A DNA stretch of 64,000 nucleotides, from contig NZ_JACCAE010000001.1 in assembly GCF_013409205.1 (NCBI RefSeq), positions 2,728,001 to 2,792,000 of the forward strand, given 5' to 3'. Below are positions 1-9,836 of the stretch, in pieces. How positions within the stretch are numbered: the stretch's first letter is position 1; each line of letters begins with the position of its first letter. The stretch comes from Janibacter cremeus (lineage in GTDB: Bacteria; Actinomycetota; Actinomycetes; Actinomycetales; Dermatophilaceae). Position numbers and translations under genes: made by a program. The notes below the pieces were generated by a model. That model was not told where the DNA came from and did not search any database. It worked only from the letters and a program-made list of their open reading frames with translations.

Positions 1-245
1 CCCTGCGCCTGCTGGACATCGTCTCCTCGACCACGGCGATGTGGCTGGCGATCGTCGGTCTGGCCATCGCCTCGCTCATCGGGTTGACCTTCCTCGCCCG
101 GTGGCGCCGGGCGAGCGGACGTCACGCGGAGAGTCTGAGTGGAGACGGCTGGACCAGCGGCCCGTGGCTCTCCCGGATCGCGCACTTCGGCATGGTGATC
201 GGCACGGTGTTCCTGGCCTGGGGGATGCTCAGCGACACGTTCTAG
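1..245 (+). CDS. C-terminal part of an integral membrane protein (5' end outside window)
   Basis: The frame is open from the window edge (codons in phase with base 3) and ends at TAG 243-245, so only the last 80 or so residues are visible. An internal ATG at 39 could start a 68-residue protein, but the frame stays open upstream, so a longer gene is more likely. The visible part has two hydrophobic helices, one beginning MWLAIVGLAIASLIGL and one near the end (FGMVIGTVFLAWGML), separated by a basic loop. I do not recognise the family. It ends convergently with the Lrp-type gene and overlaps its stop by 4 bases. Confidence 0.6.
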   Translation, partial: LRLLDIVSSTTAMWLAIVGLAIASLIGLTFLARWRRASGRHAESLSGDGWTSGPWLSRIAHFGMVIGTVFLAWGMLSDTF

Positions 246-742
246 GTGCGGCGTCGGGCGGCCGCCTCCACGAGGGGGCCGGTGCGCATCGTCTGGTGCG
301 TCACCAGGCAGACCGAGGTGCTGGCCCGCAGCACGTGCGTGTCATCGATGATCTCGTCGATGACTCGACCCAGGTCCGCGTTGTCCGTGGCGACGATGCG
401 GATGATCAGGTCCCCGGCTCCGGTCGTGGAGTGGATCTCGAGGACCTCGGGGATCGCGCTGAGGTGGTCGACGACGGCCTGGTGGCCGAGTCGCTGGCGG
501 ATCTCCAGGGTGCACAGGGCCGTCACGGGGTAGCCGAGAGCGGCCGGGTCGATGGTCGGTGCGAGGGTGCGGATCACCCCCTTCGTGCGGAGGCGGTCGA
601 GGCGGGCCTGCACGGTGCCCCGGGCGACCCCGAGCTCGCGGGAGGCGCCGAGGACGCCGATCGCCGGTTGCTCGCTGAGCAGAGCGATCAGGCGGGCGTC
701 CAGATCGTCGATCACGGCCTCGTGGGCCCCGGGGAAGGTCAT
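242..742 (-). CDS. Lrp/AsnC-family transcriptional regulator
   Basis: A 166-residue protein with an N-terminal winged helix-turn-helix (around SRELGVARGTVQARLDRL) and a C-terminal RAM/ligand-binding half containing TGAGDLIIRIVATD. Both match the Lrp/AsnC fold and usual length. These proteins act as octameric DNA-binding sensors of amino acids or related acids. It is divergent from the hpd gene, so regulation of tyrosine or 4-hydroxyphenylpyruvate breakdown is likely (inference). The frame extends upstream to 799, but I chose ATG 742 because the longer N-terminus is not family-like and would run through the repeats at 781-822. No good ribosome site is visible, so the start is uncertain. Confidence 0.85.
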   Translation of the reverse strand: MTFPGAHEAVIDDLDARLIALLSEQPAIGVLGASRELGVARGTVQARLDRLRTKGVIRTLAPTIDPAALGYPVTALCTLEIRQRLGHQAVVDHLSAIPEVLEIHSTTGAGDLIIRIVATDNADLGRVIDEIIDDTHVLRASTSVCLVTHQTMRTGPLVEAAARRRT

Positions 743-780
743 GGACAGATTGTCACCACAGCTCGCCTCGGATGGCAACA

Positions 781-2070
<1,290 letters not shown>

Positions 2071-2111
2071 CCAGAAGGGGGCGTGCTCTGGTCCGGAAGC
2101 GCCGCTAAGGG

Positions 2112-2130
2112 TAAGGTTAGGTAAGCCTCA
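2112..2130 (+). promoter_or_regulatory. IdeR/DtxR-type iron box before the heme oxygenase gene
   Basis: The 19-bp site TAAGGTTAGGTAAGCCTCA agrees with the known IdeR/DtxR consensus (TWAGGTTAGSCTAACCTWA) at most positions, with the left half nearly perfect. It ends 14 bases before the ATG at 2145, so a bound repressor would block transcription or an overlapping promoter. A second box stands before the siderophore-binding protein at 15202-15220. Confidence 0.75.
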
Positions 2131-2144
2131 CTCTAGGAGTTCCG

Positions 2145-2822
2145 ATGGTCACGCCCCTTTCCGTGGCGCTACGTACCGAGACCGCGACGGCCCACGCGGA
2201 TGCCGAGGGGTCGGCCTTCGTCGAGCAGCTCATGGCTGGGCAGGCATGTCGTCCCGCCTTCGTGGCGCTGGCGGCTCAGCAGATGGTGATCTACCGAGCC
2301 CTCGAAGAGGTCCTGTGGGGGCACTATGCGAGCCATCCGCTGCTCGAGCCGGTGATGGACCACCGGCTGGACCGGGTGGGTGCTCTGGAGCAGGACCTGG
2401 TGCATCTGGCCGGTGAGGACGTCCAGGTCCGGCTTGCGACGGGTGAGCTTCCCATCGTGCCGGCGGCGGCGGACTACGCGATGCGGCTGCGCGCCGAGCA
2501 CACACCCGAGATGATGCTCGCCAACCACTACGTGCGCTACCTCGGTGATCTCTCCGGCGGGCAGGCCATCGCGCGGATGGTCCAGCGTCACTACGAGGTG
2601 GCACCCGCCGGGCTGACGTTCTACCGCTTCACGCAGATCCCCAAGCCGAAGCCGTACAAGGACGCCTACCGAGCGACGCTCGACGCCCTCGAGATCGACG
2701 CCGGCACCCACCGGCGGATCGTCGCTGCCGCGGTGGACAGCTTCGAGCTGAACCGCCGCGTCTTCGCCGACCTCGCTGCTGCGCGTGCCCCGGAGCACGC
2801 CGCAGCGGGTGGGCCGGCGTGA
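2145..2822 (+). CDS. Heme oxygenase (biliverdin-producing)
   Basis: A 225-residue HmuO/HO-1-type protein that would open heme to biliverdin, CO and Fe2+ in the cytoplasm, releasing iron from heme. The proximal-His region near the N-terminus (TATAHADAEG) and the distal-helix glycine motif LGDLSGGQAIA are both present, and the length fits bacterial heme oxygenases. AGGAG lies 5-10 bases before the ATG. An iron box sits directly upstream, consistent with induction under iron limitation. The downstream membrane gene overlaps the stop by 4 bases and is probably co-translated. I see no heme importer in this window. Confidence 0.93.
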   Translation: MVTPLSVALRTETATAHADAEGSAFVEQLMAGQACRPAFVALAAQQMVIYRALEEVLWGHYASHPLLEPVMDHRLDRVGALEQDLVHLAGEDVQVRLATGELPIVPAAADYAMRLRAEHTPEMMLANHYVRYLGDLSGGQAIARMVQRHYEVAPAGLTFYRFTQIPKPKPYKDAYRATLDALEIDAGTHRRIVAAAVDSFELNRRVFADLAAARAPEHAAAGGPA

Positions 2823-3346
2823 CCTGGACCGCTTTTCTCCCGACCTTCGGGTTGCTCTTCCTGGTCGTCATGGTCCGGGCCAATGCGACGTACTGGCTCG
2901 GTCGAGGCGCGGCCGCCGGGTCACGGCGATACCTGCGGTCGGACGAAGGGGGCACCTCTCCTCGCTGGCAGAAGGCCCGTGATCTGGTCAACAGCTGGGG
3001 CCCGCTCGCCGTCGTGGTCTGCTTCCTCACGGTCGGTATCCAGACCGCCGTCAACGGCACTGCCGGGATCACCCGCATGCCGCTGCGTCGCTACCTGCCC
3101 GCGGTCACGCTCGGATCGATCATCTGGGCCGCGCTGTACGCCACGGTCGGGCTCGCCGCCGCCCGGGCGTGGTTGGCGGCCGCCGCCCGCTGGCCGGGCA
3201 CGGTGGCCGCCGTCGCGGTGCTGCTGGTCATCGCGGTCGTCGTAATCATCTGGCGCCGTCGCCGGGCCGTGGCCACCCGGTCGGCGACGTTGACGGCAAC
3301 CGCCCGGGAGGCCGTGCCGGCGGCGAGCGACGACGTGAGATCGTGA
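2819..3346 (+). CDS. Small DedA/VTT-like membrane protein
   Basis: A 175-residue membrane protein starting with GTG 2819, which overlaps the heme oxygenase stop (GTGA). It has an N-terminal hydrophobic segment, a central region with NSWGPLAVVVCFLTVGIQT followed by an NGTAGITRMPLRRY loop, and a long C-terminal hydrophobic helix ending in a basic tail (RRRRA). The pattern of a re-entrant glycine-containing loop followed by R/Y residues resembles DedA (VTT-domain) proteins, which include lipid scramblases. It is shorter than the usual 200-plus residues. Coupling to heme oxygenase suggests co-expression under iron control, but a role in iron use is not shown. Confidence 0.7.
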   Translation: MTWTAFLPTFGLLFLVVMVRANATYWLGRGAAAGSRRYLRSDEGGTSPRWQKARDLVNSWGPLAVVVCFLTVGIQTAVNGTAGITRMPLRRYLPAVTLGSIIWAALYATVGLAAARAWLAAAARWPGTVAAVAVLLVIAVVVIIWRRRRAVATRSATLTATAREAVPAASDDVRS

Positions 3347-3350
3347 GGTC

Positions 3351-4172
3351 ATGAGCTTCCCCGAGCGCGCCGGCTGGTACGACGATCCGGAGGACGACAC
3401 CCAACTGCGGTACTTCGACGGGGTCGTCTGGAGCGATCACCGCGTGCCACGCCAGACCCGCTCGGCGCAGCCGGTGGACCCCGCCCCCCAGCAGGGTGGC
3501 CAGTACGCACAGGCGTCCGGCCCCGGACGCGACGTCTTCGGACGGCCCAGTGCGCAGGGGCAGACGCAGGCCCCGCAGCAGCCCGGATGGGGCACATCGC
3601 CTGCAGGGCCGACGACTGCTGACGGCCAGCCGCTGGCAAGCTTCGGGACCCGGGCAACCGCCTACCTCATCGACACCGTGATCATGGGCGTGCTGGTCCT
3701 GCTGACCTCCGGCTGGGCCTGGTGGCTCTTCATGGCCGACTACTGGCGGCGGGCGATGGAGGGGACGATGAGTGGCACGCCGGACCCGGTGACCTTCGAG
3801 GAGGCCTCCAGCTACCTCCAGTACCTGGACTACGAGTACCTCTTCATCGCCGTCGCCATCATGGTGCTCGTCCAGGCGGTCTACGGCATCGGGTTCCTGG
3901 TCGCCAGGGGAGCGACTCCCGGCAAGATGATGGCCGGGATCCACGTGCGCGGCGTGCACCATCCGGGGCCGCTCGGCTTCGGCACGGCCTTCATGCGGAT
4001 GCTCCTGCCGATGATCCTGCGCGTGTTGTGGGTCCTCACGTGCATGGTCGAGGTCGTCTTCCGCGCGCTGGACCTGCTCTGGCCCCTGAAGGACGCGCGT
4101 CGACAGGCCCTGCACGACAAGATCGCCGGTACGCAGGTCGTCGTCGGGAAGCAGCCCCGCGAGCGTTCCTGA
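3351..4172 (+). CDS. RDD-family membrane protein with N-terminal DUF2510 domain
   Basis: A 273-residue protein. Residues 5-30 (AGWYDDPEDDTQLRYFDG then W) form a DUF2510 motif, common at the start of actinobacterial membrane proteins. A Pro/Gln-rich linker follows. From about residue 88 comes an RDD domain: ASFGTRATAYLIDTVIMGVL with the Arg and Asp of the RDD signature, three or so membrane helices, and the conserved ATPGKMMAGIHV loop. RDD proteins are membrane proteins of mostly unknown transport-like function. The gene begins 5 bases after the preceding membrane gene. No substrate can be named. Confidence 0.85.
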   Translation: MSFPERAGWYDDPEDDTQLRYFDGVVWSDHRVPRQTRSAQPVDPAPQQGGQYAQASGPGRDVFGRPSAQGQTQAPQQPGWGTSPAGPTTADGQPLASFGTRATAYLIDTVIMGVLVLLTSGWAWWLFMADYWRRAMEGTMSGTPDPVTFEEASSYLQYLDYEYLFIAVAIMVLVQAVYGIGFLVARGATPGKMMAGIHVRGVHHPGPLGFGTAFMRMLLPMILRVLWVLTCMVEVVFRALDLLWPLKDARRQALHDKIAGTQVVVGKQPRERS

Positions 4173-4175
4173 GGG

Positions 4176-5027
4176 TCACTCCTCGCCGACGGTGAGCAGG
4201 CCGAGCTCCTGCAGCTCGCCGATCGGGTCGGTGACGTCGCAGCATCCGTAGCCGGTGAAGGCCGCGCGCACGGCGGCGATGTCAGGGCTCGACCACCCGG
4301 CGACGCTGTCGGCGAGGGCCGACGCATCCCGGATCTCCAGCAGGTCTCGCACTGTGGTCGCGTCGACGCCACCTGCGCTGGCGTGGACTGCCACGAGTAC
4401 GTTGAGCAGTCCGTGCTGCTCCTGGGGTGTCGCGTCGACGAGGTACTCACCCCGGACCACGTGGTGCATCCCGCCGGTCAGGGTCAGGGGCAGGTGGCGC
4501 CGACCCGTCGCCAGGATGACGTCGGCGAGCTCCGCGGCACCCGGCCAGGACCAGCCCGGCGTGGGTCCGGTGCGGAACTTTGCTCGCACGTCGACGAAGT
4601 CGCTTGCCGAGGTGATGTCGTCCAGCGCCTCACCCTGCCCCTCGCGACCGATCTCGAGGTTGACGACCAGCTCGCCGAAGTCGAGGTTGCGCCACTCGGG
4701 CGACCAGGCCGCGTCCAGGGAGACCACCCGCGGCCGCCCGAGGGCCCGCAGCGCCCCCAAGGAGGCGTCGATGTCCGCGACGGCGGTCCCGGGGCGGGCG
4801 ACCAGCCCGATTGCGGGCGGCACAGGTGCTCCGGTGTCCATCGCCCTGGTCAGGTCCTCGACGGCCGGTACCCCGAGGAGGAAGGGACCGACGACGTCGG
4901 CGTACCCGGCGCGGCGGTGGGCGGCGTGGGCCCGCAGGGCCTGGTCCATCGGCAGCTGTGCCGGTGGGAAGAGTGACGCGTCGTTGATCAGCGAGATGAA
5001 CAGGGCACGGTGGGCGGCGACGCTCAC
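4176..5027 (-). CDS. Conserved hypothetical protein next to nicotinamidase
   Basis: A 283-residue soluble protein, not recognised. I placed the start at GTG 5027, which overlaps the pncA stop by 4 bases (GTGA); an in-frame GTG at 5036 is possible. Visible features are an N-terminal INDASLFPPAQLPM stretch, alternating hydrophobic strands and helices such as RVVSLDAAW and LVVNLEIG, and a TLTGGMHHVV loop. The alternation could be a TIM-barrel-like fold, but that is a guess. Coupling to pncA suggests a shared transcript and perhaps a link to nicotinamide or NAD salvage (inference only). Confidence 0.65.
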   Translation of the reverse strand: MSVAAHRALFISLINDASLFPPAQLPMDQALRAHAAHRRAGYADVVGPFLLGVPAVEDLTRAMDTGAPVPPAIGLVARPGTAVADIDASLGALRALGRPRVVSLDAAWSPEWRNLDFGELVVNLEIGREGQGEALDDITSASDFVDVRAKFRTGPTPGWSWPGAAELADVILATGRRHLPLTLTGGMHHVVRGEYLVDATPQEQHGLLNVLVAVHASAGGVDATTVRDLLEIRDASALADSVAGWSSPDIAAVRAAFTGYGCCDVTDPIGELQELGLLTVGEE

Positions 5028-5626
5028 GCTGCCCACTCCACGGCGCCTGCCTCGATCATCTCCGTCAGCGCCGCCTCGCTCGTCCCGGGCGCGACCCCGG
5101 CGATGGTGTCGACGAGGAGCCGCACTGCGAACCCCTCCTGCAGGGCGTCGAGGACGGTCGCGCGGACGCAGTGGTCGGTGGCGATGCCGCCGACGTCGAG
5201 GTCGGTGACGCCCCGCTGGCGCAACCAGTCGGCCAGGCCGGTCTGCCCGTCCCCGACCGCAAACCCCTCGAAACCGCTGTAGGCGGCCTCGTGCGCGCCC
5301 TTGCGGAAGACCTCGTCGACGCGGTCGAGGACCGGGTGGAAGGAGTCGTGGAAGTCCGCCCCGGGGGTGTCCGCTGCGCAGTGCACCGGCCAGCTGGTCA
5401 CGAAGTCCGGTGCGCCCCGGGTGGCCCAGTGCGACCCCGGGTCGTGGTGCCAGTCCGCGGTGAGTGCGATGACCTCGTACTCGTGCTCGGTGGACTCGCG
5501 CCCGGGTCGGTCCGCCAGGACTCGTTCCGCGGCCCGGGCGGCGACGGCCTCGCCGCCCGCGACCCCCATGGACCCCCCTTCGCAGAAGTCGTTCTGGAGG
5601 TCGACCAACAACAGTGCGCGTGCCAT
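5024..5626 (-). CDS. pncA: Nicotinamidase (isochorismatase family)
   Basis: A 200-residue cysteine hydrolase that deamidates nicotinamide to nicotinate. The triad is visible: Asp in LLVDLQNDF, Lys in EVFRKGAHEAAYSGF and Cys in GIATDHCVRATVLDA. The metal site is shown by TADWHHDPGSHWA. The length matches PncA. I started at the ATG at 5626 (MARALLLVDL) because the upstream extension is not family-like. pncB lies two genes away, and its product would use the nicotinate. That gives a complete nicotinamide-to-NaMN salvage step within 3.5 kb. Confidence 0.93.
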   Translation of the reverse strand: MARALLLVDLQNDFCEGGSMGVAGGEAVAARAAERVLADRPGRESTEHEYEVIALTADWHHDPGSHWATRGAPDFVTSWPVHCAADTPGADFHDSFHPVLDRVDEVFRKGAHEAAYSGFEGFAVGDGQTGLADWLRQRGVTDLDVGGIATDHCVRATVLDALQEGFAVRLLVDTIAGVAPGTSEAALTEMIEAGAVEWAA

Positions 5627-5645
5627 ACCCGCCACCATGCCACCC

Positions 5646-6746
5646 TCAGTCGAGCAGGTGCCAGAAGGCATCGAAGGCCGCGACGGTCCCGGGCGCGTCG
5701 ACGGTGACCTGGGTGGCGAGGAAGGCCGCGCGTCCGGTCGCGGGATCGGCGTAGCCGATGGTGCCCAGACCGCCGGCCCAGCCGAAAACGCCGTCCGGCC
5801 GGGTCTCCACGTGCAGACCCCAGCTGCTGTCCGGATCCAGCAGGTCCGCGACGGCGGAGCGCTGGTCGTCGGTGATGTGGGGCCGGCGCATCTCCTGCAG
5901 TGACTCGGGGGTCAGCAGGGCGGGGCCGGTGCCGACGAGCGAGGCGAGGACGGCGAGCTGATCGGTGACCGTGGCCACGAGGCCGGTCGCCAAGGACTCG
6001 AACTCCGGTGGCGTCGTGAAGGTTCCCTCAGGCAGGGGGAAGGGCACGAGGCCGCCGGTCAGCGCCGCTGTGTGGACGCCGGCCATCCGGTCGGGGTCGC
6101 CGGTGAATCCGGTGTCGACGAGGCCGAGGGGGCCACGCACGTGCTCCTCGAGCAGGTCGTCCACCGACGTGTCGGCAGCCCGCGCGAGCAGCACCCCGAG
6201 GACGTCGCTGCTCGTGTGGTACCGCCACGTGGACCCCGGCTGGTTCGCCAGCGGAAGGGAGGCCAGCCGGGTCATGTACTCCTTTGGGCCCATCGGCGGG
6301 GGAAACGGGCCGGGTGCCACCCCGACGTCGTTCATGGCGACGGCGAGCGGTCCCTCACTGACCCACCCGAAGCCGGGGGTCATGGTCAGCAGGTGCCGCA
6401 CGGTCATCGGCCGCTCGGCAGGGACGGTGTCGTCGAGGTCGGCGTCGGGACGGACGAGCACCCGGGGCCCGGCCAGCTCCGGCAGCCAGCGCTCCACCGG
6501 GTCGTCCAGGGCCAGGACGTCCATCTCGGCCAGGCGCAGGGCGAGCACGCCACCGACGGGCTTGCTGCAGGAGGCGATGCTGAAGAGCGTCTGCGGGTTC
6601 ATGGGCGGACCGCCGACGCGGCGGTGCCCGCCCGCAGCGACCGCGACGCCCTCCGGGTCCTGCACCCCGGCGACCCAGCCGACGAGTGCGCCGTCGTCGA
6701 CGAGCGCATCGAGGGTGGGGGCCAGACGCGTCAGGGTCCCGGTCAC
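5646..6746 (-). CDS. Serine beta-lactamase-like hydrolase (class C/esterase type)
   Basis: A 366-residue protein of the Beta-lactamase (PF00144) type. The SxxK nucleophile motif appears as SIASCSKPVGG near residue 57, and a YxS/N-type motif as WRYHTSSDVLG. A C-terminal WAGGLGTIGYAD replaces the usual KTG/HxG box. No signal peptide is seen, so it is probably cytoplasmic and more likely an esterase or peptidase than a resistance enzyme. It overlaps the pncB stop by 4 bases at its start and ends 20 bases before pncA, so the order pncB, this gene, pncA probably forms one transcript. Substrate unknown. Confidence 0.87.
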   Translation of the reverse strand: MTGTLTRLAPTLDALVDDGALVGWVAGVQDPEGVAVAAGGHRRVGGPPMNPQTLFSIASCSKPVGGVLALRLAEMDVLALDDPVERWLPELAGPRVLVRPDADLDDTVPAERPMTVRHLLTMTPGFGWVSEGPLAVAMNDVGVAPGPFPPPMGPKEYMTRLASLPLANQPGSTWRYHTSSDVLGVLLARAADTSVDDLLEEHVRGPLGLVDTGFTGDPDRMAGVHTAALTGGLVPFPLPEGTFTTPPEFESLATGLVATVTDQLAVLASLVGTGPALLTPESLQEMRRPHITDDQRSAVADLLDPDSSWGLHVETRPDGVFGWAGGLGTIGYADPATGRAAFLATQVTVDAPGTVAAFDAFWHLLD

Positions 6747-8056
6747 GGTGTCTCCGTGAGGAAGACGGTCTCGACGGCGGGCTGACCCTCGCTCAGCTGG
6801 TGCGCCGAGCGCGGTAGCTCGGCCATCGACGCCTCGTGCCGTGCCCGGGCCGCAGCCAGGGTGCAGTGCTCACGACCGATGACCTCGCCAGCGGTGACGA
6901 GCGGAACCAGCAGGTCGCGGTCGTCCCCGTCGTTCACCGGCTGCTCGCCGATGCCCAGGACCTCGGCCTCGACCACGCCGAGCTCGTTGCGTCGCCGAAG
7001 CGCGTACTTGCGGCCACCGACGGAGATCTTGTCCTGACTCTGCTTCGCGACGCCGATCATCTCGCCGTCATCATCTTCGCGCGCGACGAGCTTGTAGACC
7101 ATCGAGGCGGTCGGGTGGCCAGAGCCGGTGACCACTCGGGTCCCGACGCCGTAGGTGTCGACGGGCGCCGCCGCCAGCGCCGCGATCGCGTACTCGTCGA
7201 GGTCGGAGGTGACGACGATCTTGGTCCCGGCGGCCCCCAGGGAGTCGAGCTGCTCACGTACCTCGCTCGCCTGGACCACGAGGTCACCCGAGTCGAGACG
7301 GACCCCGCCCAGGCCGGCGCCGGCGACCTCGATGGCCGTGTTCACCCCTTCGCCCACGTCGTAGGTGTCCACCAGGAGGGTGGTGTCGGTGCCGAGGGAG
7401 GCGACCTGCGCCCGGAAGGCCTCCCGCTCGCTCTCGTGGAGCAGCGTGAAGGCGTGCGCGGCGGTCCCGCCGGTGGGGACCCCGTGACGACGTCCAGCCT
7501 CGAGGTTGGACGACGAAGCGAAGCCGGCGATGTAGGCCGCCCGTGCAGCCGAGACCGCGGCCCCGTCATGGGTGCGACGGCTGCCCATCTCGATCACCGG
7601 GCGGGCCCCCGCCGCGCCGGTCATGCGCGAGGCGGCGGAGGCGACGGCCGTGTCGTGGTTGAGGATCGAGAGGATGATCGTCTCGAGGATCACGCCGTGG
7701 GCGAAGTCGGACTCGACGACGAGCACGGGGGAGTAGGGGAAGTAGGTCTCACCCTCCGCGTATCCCCACACGTTGCCCTCGAACCGGTAGTCGGCGAGGA
7801 AGTCCAAGGTGGTGGCATCGACCACCTCCCGCTCGCTCAGGTCGGCCAGCTCGGCATCGCCGAAGCGGAAGTCCTCGATCGCGTCGAGGACGCGTCCGGT
7901 GCCCGCCAGCACGCCGTAGCGGCGGCCCGAGGGCAGGCGTCGGGCGAAGGTCTCGAAGACGCACTGGCGGGACGCGGCTCCGCTGTGCAGCGCGGCCTGG
8001 AGCATGGTCAGCTCGTAGTGATCGGTGAGCAGCGCGGTGCTGGGTCGGTTCGTCAC
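6743..8056 (-). CDS. pncB: Nicotinate phosphoribosyltransferase
   Basis: A 437-residue enzyme that joins nicotinate to PRPP, with ATP hydrolysis, to give NaMN. Family landmarks are the N-terminal ALLTDHYELTMLQAALHSG, the GMSRRTH-type loop present here as EMGSRRTHDGAAVSAARA, and the phosphate-binding TSDLDEYAIAAL stretch. I chose GTG 8056 because the encoded VTNRPSTALLTDHYEL matches the family N-terminus, although the frame is open upstream into clpS. It is divergent from clpS with only 24 bases between starts, as with Rv1330c/Rv1331 in mycobacteria. Confidence 0.94.
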   Translation of the reverse strand: MTNRPSTALLTDHYELTMLQAALHSGAASRQCVFETFARRLPSGRRYGVLAGTGRVLDAIEDFRFGDAELADLSEREVVDATTLDFLADYRFEGNVWGYAEGETYFPYSPVLVVESDFAHGVILETIILSILNHDTAVASAASRMTGAAGARPVIEMGSRRTHDGAAVSAARAAYIAGFASSSNLEAGRRHGVPTGGTAAHAFTLLHESEREAFRAQVASLGTDTTLLVDTYDVGEGVNTAIEVAGAGLGGVRLDSGDLVVQASEVREQLDSLGAAGTKIVVTSDLDEYAIAALAAAPVDTYGVGTRVVTGSGHPTASMVYKLVAREDDDGEMIGVAKQSQDKISVGGRKYALRRRNELGVVEAEVLGIGEQPVNDGDDRDLLVPLVTAGEVIGREHCTLAAARARHEASMAELPRSAHQLSEGQPAVETVFLTETP

Positions 8057-8080
8057 GCCAGCCACTCTAGGGTGGAGGGC

Positions 8081-8371
8081 GTGTCCACCGCCCCCGTCGA
8101 GCAGCAGGCCGTCGAACCCGATGCCGTCGAGTCCCTCGACGTCCCCTGGATCACGCTGGTCTGGAACGACCCGGTCAACCTCATGAACTACGTGACCTGG
8201 GTCTTCCAGACCCACTTCGGCTACCCGAGGGCACAGGCCGAGAAGCTGATGATGGACGTCCACCTCAAGGGGCGCGCCGTCGTCGCGCACGGTCCCAAGG
8301 AGCAGATGGAAGCCGACACCGAGGCGCTCCAGGGCTACGGCCTGTGGGCGACCTTCCAGAAGGACGACTGA
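8081..8371 (+). CDS. clpS: ATP-dependent Clp protease adaptor ClpS
   Basis: A 96-residue adaptor that delivers N-degron substrates to ClpC/ClpP. The core WITLVWNDPVNLMNYVTWVF holds the Asn-Asp of the N-degron pocket. The later VHLKGRAVVAHGPKEQME segment is also typical. The start is GTG 8081 with GGTGGAG just upstream. The stop overlaps the next ATG by one base. Position beside pncB and before DUF2017 and murI is conserved in Actinomycetota. Confidence 0.95.
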   Translation: MSTAPVEQQAVEPDAVESLDVPWITLVWNDPVNLMNYVTWVFQTHFGYPRAQAEKLMMDVHLKGRAVVAHGPKEQMEADTEALQGYGLWATFQKDD

Positions 8372-9015
8372 TGGCCCGCGCCTTCCGACCCGAGGGCGAT
8401 CGCCTCGTCGCCGTCCTCGACGAGCACGAACGATCGGTCGTGGCCGGCCTGTGCACGCAGGTCGCCGCACTCGTCGAGCCCACGTCGCGGGCGAAGGGGG
8501 AGAGCACCGACCCCTTCGACGCGATCGTCGCCGGGCTGGGTGACTTGTTGACTGACACCGTGACCGACTCGGGCGAGGTCCCGGACCGGGCCTTCGGGTC
8601 GCTGGAGGACCGTGACCCGGCGCTGGACCGGCTCTTTCCCACCGGCAACCGCGAGGACGAGCAGGAGGCGGCGGAGTTCCGTCGCTTCACCGAGCAGGGG
8701 CTGCGCAGCCGCAAGCACGCCAACCTCATGACGACGGTGCGCACGCTCGACGAGGCCGTCGACGACGAGTGGGTGCTCACCCGGGGACAGGCCCCCGCGG
8801 TGATGATCGCGCTGACCGACGTGCGGCTGGTCATGGGCGAGCGGCTCGGGCTGCGCACGGACGAGGACGCCGAGCGACTCGAGGAGGTCGCGGCGGACCT
8901 CGAGCCGGACGACCCCGCGGTCTTCGCCCTGAGCGTCTACGACTTCCTCACCTGGCTGCAGGAGTCGCTCACCGGAGCCCTCACGAGCGACGCGGGGCCG
9001 GGGGGCGACGCGTGA
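8371..9015 (+). CDS. DUF2017-family protein
   Basis: A 214-residue acidic, helical protein of the family found directly after clpS in actinobacteria (Rv1332-like). The start ATG 8371 shares its A with the clpS stop, and the stop overlaps the murI GTG start. Recognisable parts are the N-terminal [20 protein letters not shown] and a C-terminal [12 protein letters not shown]. Function is not established. The strict linkage to clpS suggests translational coupling and perhaps a role in the same proteolysis path (inference). Confidence 0.85.
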   Translation: MARAFRPEGDRLVAVLDEHERSVVAGLCTQVAALVEPTSRAKGESTDPFDAIVAGLGDLLTDTVTDSGEVPDRAFGSLEDRDPALDRLFPTGNREDEQEAAEFRRFTEQGLRSRKHANLMTTVRTLDEAVDDEWVLTRGQAPAVMIALTDVRLVMGERLGLRTDEDAERLEEVAADLEPDDPAVFALSVYDFLTWLQESLTGALTSDAGPGGDA

Positions 9016-9836
9016 CCGACTGCGTGGACGCCGCGGCCCAGCCGATCGGGATCTTCGACTCCGGCTTCGGCGGGCTGACCGTCGCCCGCTCGATCATCGA
9101 CCAGCTGCCGCACGAGTCGATCGCCTACCTCGGTGACACCGCCCGGGCACCCTACGGACCCCGCCCGATCGCGCAGACCCGCGAGTTCGCCCTCGAGTGT
9201 CTCGACCGGCTCGTCGAGCATGGCGTGAAGGTGCTCGTCATCGCCTGCAACACCGCCTCGGCAGCGGTCCTCCACGACGCGCGCGAGCGGTACTCCGTCC
9301 CCGTCGTCGAGGTCATCCGGCCGGCGGTGCGTCGGGCGGTGCTCGCCACCCGCAACCACCGCATCGGCGTCATCTCCACCGAGGGCACGCACCGCTCGCG
9401 CGCCTACCTCGATGCCTTCGCGGCGGCGCCCACGGCGCAGCTGTTCTCCCAGCCGTGCCCTCGCTTCGTCGAGCTCGTGGAGGCCGGCACGACGTCCGGC
9501 AGCGAAGTCCTGGCGGTGGCCCACGAGTACCTCGACCCCCTCCGCGAGGTCGACGTGGACACCCTGGTCCTCGGCTGCACCCACTACCCGCTGCTGACCG
9601 GTGCCCTGTCCTACGTCATGGGTGAGGGTGTCACGCTCGTCTCATCTGCCGAGGAGACCGCCAAAGACGTCTACCGTGTCCTTGCGGACCGCGGACTGCT
9701 GCGCCCGGACACCCTGCCGGGACCCAACCACGGGTTCACCACGACGGGGGACCCGGACGAGTTCAGGTCGCTGGCCCGCCGCTTCCTCGGACCCGAGGTG
9801 GCGACCGTCATCGGCAACACGGGGGACGAGGCATGA
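9012..9836 (+). CDS. murI: Glutamate racemase
   Basis: A 274-residue enzyme making D-glutamate for peptidoglycan. Two-base catalysis needs two cysteines, seen in [12 protein letters not shown] and [12 protein letters not shown]. The N-terminal [17 protein letters not shown] and [12 protein letters not shown] are also diagnostic. The start is GTG 9012, overlapping the DUF2017 stop (GTGA). The stop overlaps the ATG of the next gene by 4 bases. Length and context match Rv1338-like MurI. Confidence 0.96.
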   Translation: MTDCVDAAAQPIGIFDSGFGGLTVARSIIDQLPHESIAYLGDTARAPYGPRPIAQTREFALECLDRLVEHGVKVLVIACNTASAAVLHDARERYSVPVVEVIRPAVRRAVLATRNHRIGVISTEGTHRSRAYLDAFAAAPTAQLFSQPCPRFVELVEAGTTSGSEVLAVAHEYLDPLREVDVDTLVLGCTHYPLLTGALSYVMGEGVTLVSSAEETAKDVYRVLADRGLLRPDTLPGPNHGFTTTGDPDEFRSLARRFLGPEVATVIGNTGDEA

